The position numbers were made by a program, and so were the translations under genes. The notes under the pieces are model-generated. The model was not told the DNA's origin. It saw only the letters and a program-made list of their open reading frames with translations, and did no database searches. Below are positions 13,737-20,596 of a stretch of 21,134 nucleotides of DNA, piece by piece (positions within the stretch are counted from its first letter, which is position 1; every line of letters begins with the position of its first letter). Location: positions 1 to 21,134 of the IMG/VR virus record IMGVR_UViG_3300043786_000854. The stretch is one strand, 5' to 3'. The DNA is from a virus.

Positions 13737-14215
13737 TTATTGTCCTTTTTTCCTTTTTTCTTGCCTCTGAATGACCCAGCCTTCAATGCTCCACCCTTAC
13801 CTTTTCTGGTAGATCCAAGAGTCACGAAAGTACATGCTCTGGCTCGTCTTTCTTTTGCGTTATCAGTACCACCGCGTTTCTTCTCTTTGAAGTATTTGTT
13901 GAATCCTTTAAGTTTTTTTGCCTTGAAACACTTGTTTCTGGCAGCAACTTCAGCACGGGACATTGGCTGATTTTCCTTATTGATAACATCACCTTCTGAA
14001 AGATATGATTCCTTTACGGATTTTTTATCCTTTTTCTTGCTCTTTTTCTTAGCAATGATGGTGGCAACTGCCATTTTCACTGCCTTGCCACGCTTTCCGT
14101 AGCGTTCAGACCAACCATCACCTTTTTCTAATTTCTTGGCTACTTTTTCCTTTTCGCCCTTTTCGGTTTTGGTTAGTTTTCTCTCTAGTAAAGTTTTAAG
14201 AGTAAGTTTTGGCAT
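13733..14215 (-). CDS. Very basic small protein, probably internal head protein
   Basis: A 160-aa protein dominated by Lys, Arg and Gly. It starts MPKLTLKTLLERKL, a candidate targeting peptide with an LLE motif. Then come GDGWSERYGKRGKAVKMAVA (a WxxRYGxR pattern seen in other small phage proteins), the lysine run KKKSKKKDKKS, a SYLSE segment, MSRAEVAARNKCFKAKK, and a CTF segment before a Gly/Lys tail. The SRAE-ARR-like part and the later Arg/Cys segment recall the C-terminal module of the 679-aa protein upstream, which has LSRAEARRQG and RKRFCARM. The composition suggests DNA or RNA binding or charge neutralisation in the head. The frame has an earlier ATG at 14224, but AGGA (14225-14228) abuts that ATG, whereas it lies nine bases before ATG 14215. 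Confidence 0.72.
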   Translation of the reverse strand: MPKLTLKTLLERKLTKTEKGEKEKVAKKLEKGDGWSERYGKRGKAVKMAVATIIAKKKSKKKDKKSVKESYLSEGDVINKENQPMSRAEVAARNKCFKAKKLKGFNKYFKEKKRGGTDNAKERRARACTFVTLGSTRKGKGGALKAGSFRGKKKGKKDNK

Positions 14216-14224
14216 ATTATTCAT

Positions 14225-14228
14225 TCCT
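14225..14228 (-). promoter_or_regulatory. Ribosome-binding site deciding between two starts
   Basis: AGGA on the minus strand touches ATG 14224 directly but is nine bases from ATG 14215. Normal spacing favours 14215, which also gives an N-terminus (MPKL) similar in form to the other candidate targeting peptides of the block. Confidence 0.55.
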
Positions 14229-14235
14229 AGTACTA

Positions 14236-14243
14236 TATTTATC
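14236..14243 (-). promoter_or_regulatory. Candidate late promoter GATAAATA (leftward)
   Basis: GATAAATA fits the NATAAATA late form and lies in the 37-nt gap after the 679-aa gene, 20 nt before ATG 14215. With AGGA between, it would give a short leader. It could start a transcript covering 14215 down to about 10880. Confidence 0.55.
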
Positions 14244-14261
14244 TGTAAACTATTTTGTTAA

Positions 14262-16301
14262 TTATGATCTACATCCCCATACTCTTAACGATGCATTTAT
14301 CTTAGATTTTGGATCTCTTGCAGTTTTTGCGCTAGTGCGTTTTCGTTTCATACCGATCATTCTGGCACAAAACCTCTTTCTTCTAGCCTGAGTTTTCTTT
14401 GATAATTTACTAAACCCACCTTTACGCTTTGCTTCATCCTTGGTTTCTATGCCAGCATGAATACCTTGTCTTCTGGCTTCGGCACGGGAAAGACCCCCTT
14501 CTGGGTGGTTTATACCTTTTTTGAAGCCTTTATATGGTTTAGTTTCTTTCTTTTCTTCGGAGATGAATTTAATAAATGATTTCATTTCTGCCATTTCTTT
14601 GATAAGTTGTCTTTTTGATATCATGTCTTTAAAATTATTTATTATGCTATAATTTGATTCTTTTATTTCAGATTTTCTTTGTATTGCTCTCTCGCGAACA
14701 TACGAATTTATATCATTCAATGCTTTATCAATATGTGATGCTGTGGCCTTTGGATGTCTTATTGCTGCGTGTCGAACATCAGCATCTGTATCATTCAATG
14801 CTTTATCAATATGTGATGCTGTGGCATTTGGATGACTCATTGCTGCGTGTCGAACAGTCACTGATTTATCATTCAATGCTTTATCAATATGTGATACTGT
14901 GACATTTGGATGTCTTATTGCTGTGGATCGAATATCCTCAGATTTATCATTCAATGCTTTATCAATATGTGATACTGTGACATTTGGATGTCTTATTGCT
15001 GTCTCGCGAACATACGGATGTGTATCATTCAATGCTTTATCAATATGTGATACTGTGACATTTGGATGTCTTATTGCTGTGGATCGAATATCCTCAGATT
15101 TATCATTCAATGCTTTATCAATATGTGATACTGTGACATTTGGATGTCTTATTGCTGCGGATCGAACAGTCACTGATTTATCATTCAATGCTTTATCAAT
15201 ATGTGATACTGTGGCATTTGGATGTTTTATTGCTGTGTATCGAACAGCATCACTTTTATCATCCAATGCTTTATCAATATGTGATGCTGTGGCCTTTGGA
15301 TGAAACATTGCTGTGTATCGAACAGCCTCATCTTCATCATTCAATGCTTTATCAATATGTGATACTGTGGCATTTGGATGACTTATTGCTGTGAATCGAA
15401 CAACCTTTTTTTTATGATCTAACATTCTGTCCAATATTTCGGGATGCGTATCTATTTTACTATCTGCAAAATGTGCTGCTCCATGGTCACCACCAAACTC
15501 ATCATACATTTTATGCTGTTTTTCTTTAGATAATGTGTTATTTCCTGAAAAGAAATCATATTTTTCTTTTTTTGTTCCTGTTAACAAAGAACTAGTTTGT
15601 TTTTTTACTATTTTAGATTCGTCATCATGAATCACGCTATTGTCAGGTCTTACTATTCCCCGATCACCGAATCCATGGCTTAGAACTGGTGACCCTTTAT
15701 CATTCGTATAAAAAAATATTCCATGACCGTGGCTATAGTGTTTTAAATGAGTTGGTCCGTGTTCTTTTGGAAGAACACACCAAGAACTACCACTACATGT
15801 TTTTCTCAGAGAAGAAGAAATATTTTCATATTCTTTATCATCATTTATATCGCTTTTTGATACATGATATACACCTAATTTTCCGTGTTCTGGATGATCT
15901 ATATCTCCAATTTTATATTTTTCCATTCCTTTCAGTGCAGATGCTTTATTTTTTTGCATATCTAATTGAGGAAAATTTCTAAATGCTTGTGATATTGTAT
16001 CATGTGTATGAGAACTAAGATTTCCAGAAATTAATCCCTCGGTCTTTGCTTTTCTCCATTTACCAAGAGTTGATTTTATAGTTGAGTCATCTTCTCCTGG
16101 TTTGTATGTTTTATCCAATAATTGGCGTGTCAAATATGTGGCTTCATCGTGTCCTTGTGCAAATTGGTGAGCATGTTGTACTAGAGAAGTTGCTTCTTCG
16201 GGGTTTGATTTTACAAGTGGATGCTCTTTGTGGATATTTAAATATCTATTAGCGAATTCATTGGACTTTGCCTCTAGTACAAGTTGGATAAATGATTTCA
16301 T
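14262..16301 (-). CDS. 679-aa repeat protein with LRV/HEAT-like array and basic C-terminal module
   Basis: A multi-part protein. Residues 1-12 (MKSFIQLVLEAK) resemble the targeting peptides of the block. About 30-290 is a globular part with a CSGSSWCVL segment followed by HGHGIFFYTND, which reminds me of Trp-Cys domains in other large-phage proteins; its function is unknown. Residues 301-534 are nine 26-residue repeats of the form VRxTAIRHPNxTVSHIDKAL, like the leucine-rich repeat variant (LRV) and HEAT families, which form curved protein-binding solenoids. After a linker, a second targeting-like peptide (MKSFIKFISE, from residue 573) opens a basic tail with FCARM and TSAKTARDPKSKIN. ATG 16301 overlaps the upstream stop (ATGA), with AAGGG five bases before. 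It may be a fusion of two internal-protein genes or may be cut in the prohead. The molecular target is unknown. Confidence 0.78.
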   Translation of the reverse strand: MKSFIQLVLEAKSNEFANRYLNIHKEHPLVKSNPEEATSLVQHAHQFAQGHDEATYLTRQLLDKTYKPGEDDSTIKSTLGKWRKAKTEGLISGNLSSHTHDTISQAFRNFPQLDMQKNKASALKGMEKYKIGDIDHPEHGKLGVYHVSKSDINDDKEYENISSSLRKTCSGSSWCVLPKEHGPTHLKHYSHGHGIFFYTNDKGSPVLSHGFGDRGIVRPDNSVIHDDESKIVKKQTSSLLTGTKKEKYDFFSGNNTLSKEKQHKMYDEFGGDHGAAHFADSKIDTHPEILDRMLDHKKKVVRFTAISHPNATVSHIDKALNDEDEAVRYTAMFHPKATASHIDKALDDKSDAVRYTAIKHPNATVSHIDKALNDKSVTVRSAAIRHPNVTVSHIDKALNDKSEDIRSTAIRHPNVTVSHIDKALNDTHPYVRETAIRHPNVTVSHIDKALNDKSEDIRSTAIRHPNVTVSHIDKALNDKSVTVRHAAMSHPNATASHIDKALNDTDADVRHAAIRHPKATASHIDKALNDINSYVRERAIQRKSEIKESNYSIINNFKDMISKRQLIKEMAEMKSFIKFISEEKKETKPYKGFKKGINHPEGGLSRAEARRQGIHAGIETKDEAKRKGGFSKLSKKTQARRKRFCARMIGMKRKRTSAKTARDPKSKINASLRVWGCRS
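14867..15001 (-). repeat. First copy of a perfect 135-bp duplication inside the repeat array
   Basis: This stretch is identical base for base to 15023-15157, at an offset of 156 bp (two repeat units). Other units in the array differ at several positions, so this pair marks a recent two-unit duplication. Confidence 0.9.
15023..15157 (-). repeat. Second copy of the perfect 135-bp duplication
   Basis: Identical to 14867-15001. Both copies encode an IRHPNVTVSHIDKALNDKSED unit boundary and most of the next unit. Confidence 0.9.
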
Positions 16302-16924
16302 TTGCTACCCTTTATTTGCTGAGTCAATTTAGTCTGTATAATGTCTCTTCCCCGTACCAGATCATTCTTTATATTTGCTTCATTGTTTAGTACATAATCT
16401 TCTTTTTCATCGGCACACCATTGAATCATCATATATCCACTCTTCATATTTGTGAAAAATAACGGAAGTACCATATATGAATAAACATTTGCGGCTTCTA
16501 ATGTGTTCTTGAAAAAACTTGTCTTTTCATCTGCAACAACACAGTATTCTGGTGTATTATTGTTGAGTTTTTCCATCAGAGGAGCAAAATGACTTATTAG
16601 TATCCCAGTTTTAGATGTTGCCTCAGATGAAATACCATTCGACACTGATTCGTGAGTCAGAGACAATTTCTGCATCGATACTCCATCGATAAAATACTCT
16701 CCATTGTGGAACTGAACTATTTGCGCTCTGTCCGCGTGTGCCAATACTCTCGTTTCTGTTAGAAAATCATGTATTTGACTGTGAATACTCCAATCAATAT
16801 TAGATTTCTTTTTGGGTAACAGGTTTTTTATCCAGGCAATGAAAAATCCTCCAACAACTAAAAATATTGCTATGCCTATTTCAATGAAAAACGATGGGGT
16901 GATATCTGGTACTAAATCCGACAT
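16298..16924 (-). CDS. Membrane-anchored GAF-like protein of unknown function
   Basis: A 208-aa protein with one N-terminal membrane helix (about residues 12-32, FFIEIGIAIFLVVGGFFIAWI) and a soluble part that begins WSIHSQIHDFLTETRVLAHADRAQ-like, followed by VQFHNGEYFIDG and MQKLSLTHESVS. The order of elements (helix, FHNG strand-turn, central loop, YSYMVLPLFF and GYMMIQW strands) resembles a GAF/PAS-type sensor fold. Similar FHNG proteins occur in tailed phages without known function. It could detect a small molecule or a host state at the membrane, or be inert structurally. SD-like TAAGGA lies shortly before ATG 16924, eight bases after the 855-aa gene. Its stop overlaps the start of the 679-aa gene (ATGA), so the two are probably made in a fixed ratio. 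Confidence 0.72.
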   Translation of the reverse strand: MSDLVPDITPSFFIEIGIAIFLVVGGFFIAWIKNLLPKKKSNIDWSIHSQIHDFLTETRVLAHADRAQIVQFHNGEYFIDGVSMQKLSLTHESVSNGISSEATSKTGILISHFAPLMEKLNNNTPEYCVVADEKTSFFKNTLEAANVYSYMVLPLFFTNMKSGYMMIQWCADEKEDYVLNNEANIKNDLVRGRDIIQTKLTQQIKGSK

Positions 16925-16932
16925 TTATATCC

Positions 16933-19500
16933 TTACTTCTTTGATCTATTGTGTGATCTAGATGTCACTTTTAAGTTTGATACACTGTTGTTCTTAGGAT
17001 TTCCATCCTTATGGTCAACATCCTTACCATCCCCCTTACTAACTCGTCCTAATCTTTCCATTTTTCGTCTTGCCGTCACTCTTTTCGATCTATTCTTTAT
17101 TTGTGATCTTTTTCCTTGATACTTTCGATACTCTTTTTTATAGTCTCTTTCCCCATTCTTTTTTGTCCAGTATTCTGAAATGAATCTCTTGGCGAATGTG
17201 TAGGATTCAGACATATCATCAATCTCTGGCAATGTATCCGAATTAAATACTGGATGACCCATTACCTTGATAAATTTTTGTTTTCCGTCTACTGTTATAC
17301 TAGTTATCTTTATTCCGTCCCGTTTTTCAACGACATCAAACAACTTAACAGGATTGGTTCGTACCCCGATTGGAGTCGTTTTGAATAGATTAAAGAACAA
17401 TCCTATTCTGGCATCCTGGGTCTTTGCCGAATTTACGGCTGCTTGGATCTCTTTGATGTAGTTCTTATAGTATAGAGCAAGGAATTCTTCGGCAGGGTTT
17501 TGTGGCTTTCTTTCGTCTGCTTTGTCTTGTTCGAAAAGAACTTTCAATACTGAATTCTTGAACATTCCTTCTTTTTGTTGAGTTAATATTCCTTCAGTCG
17601 TTCTTCCACACATACGCATAGAATCAATGTCTTGTGGTAATTCCATATCACCCTGTAGGTAATAATTTACTGTATTGTTCCATGCCGCTTCTTCATACAT
17701 TGTGCCGCAATGGTCACATTTAAAGTTGATGTCAAGAGTCAACATTTCAGTGTCAATCATCTCGTCTATAAGACTTTCATTCAACTGAGATATTTTTAGT
17801 TCTTGTGAATCATCATCAATTACAAGAAGATAGTTGGCCGATGCCATTGGTTCTTCAAACTTAAGTTTACCAGTTAATGATTCATGGTAGAATAACTTCA
17901 TTGCCACCCGATTATTTGAGAAAATATCATGAAGTCTCTTATATACCTCTATCTTTATTGCTTCTATCTTATGGGCATATAACTCAATCTCTTCTTCTGT
18001 GTTTGCAGCCGCACGATTGAGCATTATATTGTTTTGATATGGAACAGCCGCATCTCCGATAACTCTGTCGAGATATTTCTTGAAATCATTGATCGAACGG
18101 TGCATATTCGACAATTCTTTCTTATCTGCTTCGGATAATGTCTCTTCGTCTCCTAATAGACTACCGTAACCACCATGAAGATGACCCTGAATCTCCGCAT
18201 TCACTGTTTCAAATAAGGCACGAAGATCACCATTCATCTTTCCATCAATTAAGTGAGATCTGCCAAATTTGATGTTTAACTTAACAATTTGTTCAGGTGG
18301 TTCAATACCGAACGAATCACACACATTCTTTCCCTTGGTACAGGAATGAACAAGTGCTATATCTGCTTTGGGGAAATTATTGACCGACCCATACTTGAGC
18401 CAAAGTTCCGATACTTTGGCCTCTTCGCGTTCAATCACCTGTAATTCATATTCGTTCAAATTTCTTCCCGTGACAGAAATGAATTCCTTGGCCAACTTTT
18501 GTGCCAATTCATTACCAAAGGTCTGCATGTTTTCAGAGAACATGTATTCATTGGCCTGTTCTGGTGTAAGAATACCAGCCTTGACCTGTGCCTTGATATC
18601 CATTCCCTTCATCATATTGATTGTTGCTGCCAAAATCCATTTGGCATTGCTTGAATCAATCTGAGTATTATCAAGAACTGGCTGACCACCTGGAAGGCTC
18701 AGTTGTTGCTGTTGCTGGGCTATTGGTTGATTTGGTTGACCTTGACCCCCACCAGCGGCTTGCTGTTGTGGCTGTTGCTCCCCTGTTTGCTGAGTGCCTA
18801 GAATTCTATCGGAAGTCAATGTTCTCTTAAATGATGGATCTTGTGAGACACGCAAAGCGACCGAATAACTCATGTCTTGTGGTTTTACGATAGGGACATG
18901 TTTATCTGTTTCATATGAATCTTTATCAACAATAATCAAATTTCCAGTTGGATCACGCACAACCATGGCCATCTTTGATGGGTCCATTTCGCGGATTTCT
19001 TTTTCTTTTTCTCGTTGTTTTTGCTTTCGTAGACGAGCCGAAACACGATCATTCTTTGGATTAATATCCTGTTCGATTATGTAATTTTCACGAACTCCCC
19101 GAGGACGATTGATTTTTTTAATTCTGTCTGATTCTCTTTTTGTTACCCTTGGCATTATCTGTGAAACCAGTTTTCCGATAAATCCCTTTCTGCGATTGAT
19201 TGCAGCGTCGATTCTGGCTCTCTGGGCATATGATGCCTTGCGAATATCTCCACTATAAAGTCTTCGTCTCAAAGCACTACGAACCTCTCTATAGGCTCTT
19301 TTCTTCAAATCCTTGCCACTTTTACGCCTTCGGGATCTGGCCTTTCGTAGAAATGCTCTTCTCTTAGCGGTTCTTTTCGCTGCTCTCGCAAGTTTAATTC
19401 TTGTCTGTACGGATACTTCTTCATCCAATTGATTACTGGCGATAAAGTCATCAAATTCTTTTATGTCGAACCATTCAGGTAAATAAGTAAATTCGTGCAT
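16933..19500 (-). CDS. 855-aa protein with basic N-terminus and HNH-like C-terminus
   Basis: A large protein in several parts. About 35-130 is an extremely Arg/Lys-rich helical region (RTAKRRAFLRKARSRRRK). A Gln/Gly-rich linker lies at about 237-275. A helical globular middle follows with PKADIALV (D380) and, 31 residues on, LNIKFGRSHL (K411), a spacing that could be a PD-(D/E)XK-like core but is unproven. A CDHC pair sits at about residue 600. The C-terminus is an HNH-type motif: D829-H830, DGNPKNN, and a final HN pair (851) in SNLKVTSRSHNR. HNH domains cut DNA, often as homing or packaging nucleases. The gene stands behind a late-type octamer with 5-nt spacing and no ribosome-binding site. 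A virion-associated nuclease or DNA-binding structural protein is plausible. It does not match any T4 protein I know. Confidence 0.75.
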   Translation of the reverse strand: MHEFTYLPEWFDIKEFDDFIASNQLDEEVSVQTRIKLARAAKRTAKRRAFLRKARSRRRKSGKDLKKRAYREVRSALRRRLYSGDIRKASYAQRARIDAAINRRKGFIGKLVSQIMPRVTKRESDRIKKINRPRGVRENYIIEQDINPKNDRVSARLRKQKQREKEKEIREMDPSKMAMVVRDPTGNLIIVDKDSYETDKHVPIVKPQDMSYSVALRVSQDPSFKRTLTSDRILGTQQTGEQQPQQQAAGGGQGQPNQPIAQQQQQLSLPGGQPVLDNTQIDSSNAKWILAATINMMKGMDIKAQVKAGILTPEQANEYMFSENMQTFGNELAQKLAKEFISVTGRNLNEYELQVIEREEAKVSELWLKYGSVNNFPKADIALVHSCTKGKNVCDSFGIEPPEQIVKLNIKFGRSHLIDGKMNGDLRALFETVNAEIQGHLHGGYGSLLGDEETLSEADKKELSNMHRSINDFKKYLDRVIGDAAVPYQNNIMLNRAAANTEEEIELYAHKIEAIKIEVYKRLHDIFSNNRVAMKLFYHESLTGKLKFEEPMASANYLLVIDDDSQELKISQLNESLIDEMIDTEMLTLDINFKCDHCGTMYEEAAWNNTVNYYLQGDMELPQDIDSMRMCGRTTEGILTQQKEGMFKNSVLKVLFEQDKADERKPQNPAEEFLALYYKNYIKEIQAAVNSAKTQDARIGLFFNLFKTTPIGVRTNPVKLFDVVEKRDGIKITSITVDGKQKFIKVMGHPVFNSDTLPEIDDMSESYTFAKRFISEYWTKKNGERDYKKEYRKYQGKRSQIKNRSKRVTARRKMERLGRVSKGDGKDVDHKDGNPKNNSVSNLKVTSRSHNRSKK

Positions 19501-19505
19501 GAATA

Positions 19506-19513
19506 TATTTATG
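19506..19513 (-). promoter_or_regulatory. Late promoter CATAAATA for the 855-aa gene
   Basis: CATAAATA on the minus strand ends exactly five bases before ATG 19500, the same geometry as the plus-strand octamers at 6769 and 9324. It lies just beyond the terminator of the upstream leftward cluster. No Shine-Dalgarno sequence is present before the ATG. Confidence 0.65.
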
Positions 19514-19529
19514 TTTGGTTATATCTAAT

Positions 19530-19555
19530 AAAAAATGGCCATTTCTGGCCATTTT
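19530..19555 (-). terminator. Terminator ending the leftward nuclease cluster
   Basis: AAAATGGCCA (19532-19541) and TGGCCATTTT (19546-19555) form a perfect 10-bp stem with a TTTC loop. On the minus strand the right arm ends in a six-T run. It lies 2 nt past the stop codon of the gene ending at 19557 and ahead of the CATAAATA promoter. The sequence is symmetric enough to slow plus-strand transcripts also. Confidence 0.88.
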
Positions 19556-19556
19556 A

Positions 19557-19937
19557 TCAATCTGGGTCATCCCCAGGTCTTACCCAAGGTATTTCACCCT
19601 TGAACTTAAATCCCTTATGGTGCGCTCTGTTTCCTGCCATCAGATCATACATTGCAGGACGAGTTAAATTGTGGGTGTTGCAGAATTCATACATGTTATC
19701 AACCATGTAAGTCACCCCATTCTTGTCTTCGAAGATGAACTTGCGACGAATCTGTACTGGCTTCTTGGGTACTTCTTTATCTTCCCAAATGAAGGTGGTT
19801 CTACCCTGTTTCACGAACTTCCCTCCATGCACCTCCGTGAACTTTTCCCTATAATAAGCAGAACGAGAATTATCATTGCAATAAACCCAGGTTGGAGTAT
19901 ACTTCTTATTCACATCTTCTTTTTTCATGGGGATCAT
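19557..19937 (-). CDS. NUMOD-like DNA-binding protein
   Basis: A 126-aa protein. The C-terminal half has the pattern of NUMOD1/IENR1 repeats found beside homing endonucleases: FEDKNGVTYMVDNMYEFC, then HNLTRPAMYDLMAGN (helix-turn-helix) and HHKGFKFKG, where the family usually shows HKGW. No nuclease domain (HNH, GIY-YIG) is visible in the N-terminal half, which reads TPTWVYCNDNSRSAYYREKF and contains a basic GRTTFIWEDK part. The protein may be a remnant of a homing endonuclease or a stand-alone DNA-binding protein. ATG 19937 overlaps the stop of the exonuclease gene as ATGA, with AAGGA nine bases upstream, suggesting coupled expression with the nuclease. Confidence 0.68.
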   Translation of the reverse strand: MIPMKKEDVNKKYTPTWVYCNDNSRSAYYREKFTEVHGGKFVKQGRTTFIWEDKEVPKKPVQIRRKFIFEDKNGVTYMVDNMYEFCNTHNLTRPAMYDLMAGNRAHHKGFKFKGEIPWVRPGDDPD

Positions 19938-20596
19938 TTATTCACATCCTTCTTGAACTTTTTGATACAATCTACCAATTTTCTAACATATTTCATTGGT
20001 TTTTCTTCAAAAACCTGTAAATCACCAGTTTCAGTCGCAATCATTATAACAATCTTATTTATTATCGTACCTGTTCTCTCTTGCCACAGCAAGGCATATG
20101 CTGTTGCCTGTAGAAAGTAATTGTCGATGTCATCTTTGTATTTGTTCTTCGTAGATCCTTTAAAATCTATGATCGCCAGTTCCCCATTGTACTTGGCAAT
20201 ACAATCGACTCGACCAGCCAGACCAGTTATTTTACCCCATAACATGGTTTCAAGTGCGTATACTTCTTCTATTTTATTGATTTCTGGCATTAACAATTCG
20301 AAGAGTTTTCGTTCATTTTCCTCGACATCTTCAAGATTTATTTCGTTGTTGAGTAAATAATGTTCACATAAGGTGTGTAGGTCAGTTCCGCGCTTACACA
20401 CTCTTTTAGATTCTTCTGGATTTTTATTTCTCCAAGAAGCAAAGAAGTTTCTCTTCTCCCAGCCCGTGACTGTAGTAACAGAGTAAAAATCTCCATCTTC
20501 AGTGGAGTAGACCCGAAATCCATTCGTTTCTTTTGATTTTATGTTTTCGGCTGTTGGAACTACTATATTATGCTTAAAATTACCACATATTTTCAT
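19934..20596 (-). CDS. PD-(D/E)XK exonuclease, MGME1-like
   Basis: A 220-aa nuclease of the RecB/PD-(D/E)XK superfamily. Motif order fits: RGTDLHTLCEHY (residues 69-80, the RG-H helix), an E116 before LWGKITGLAGRVD, D131 in GRVDCIAKYNG, D144 and K146 in AIIDFKGS, and the YFLQATAYALLW helix (motif after the core). The GRVDCIAKYNGELAIIDFK arrangement closely resembles mitochondrial genome maintenance exonuclease 1 (human VDCVAEY...VIDWK) and phage homologues. It would trim single-stranded flaps or ends in replication or recombination. ATG 20596 shares a base with the upstream stop (TAATG) and its stop overlaps the next ATG (ATGA), so three genes are translated in a chain. Confidence 0.87.
   Translation of the reverse strand: MKICGNFKHNIVVPTAENIKSKETNGFRVYSTEDGDFYSVTTVTGWEKRNFFASWRNKNPEESKRVCKRGTDLHTLCEHYLLNNEINLEDVEENERKLFELLMPEINKIEEVYALETMLWGKITGLAGRVDCIAKYNGELAIIDFKGSTKNKYKDDIDNYFLQATAYALLWQERTGTIINKIVIMIATETGDLQVFEEKPMKYVRKLVDCIKKFKKDVNK

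Larger units (their letters stand above)
14700..15401 (-). repeat. Nine tandem 78-bp coding repeats (26-aa LRV/HEAT-like units)
   Basis: Nine consecutive 78-bp units encode residues 301-534 of the 679-aa protein, with a truncated tenth unit (VRERAIQRK) after them. The core SHIDKALN is nearly invariant; the variable positions are the last four residues (DEDEA, KSDA, KSVT, KSED, THPY, TDAD, INSY forms) and the residue pair after VR. Confidence 0.93.

Noticed and set aside
14636-14643. AATAAATA on the minus strand upstream of the internal ATG 14585
   Set aside because: It is an AT-rich coding stretch, the weakest octamer variant, and 50 nt from the internal start; noted only as a possible internal promoter.
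14654-15394. Several plus-strand open frames across the repeat array
   Set aside because: The 78-bp unit is a multiple of three, so any frame free of stops in one unit stays open through all. They are antisense shadows of the minus-strand repeat protein and have no ribosome-binding site.
14700-15401. Possible CRISPR array because of regular spacing
   Set aside because: Units are contiguous 78-bp coding repeats without unique spacers, in frame within a long gene.
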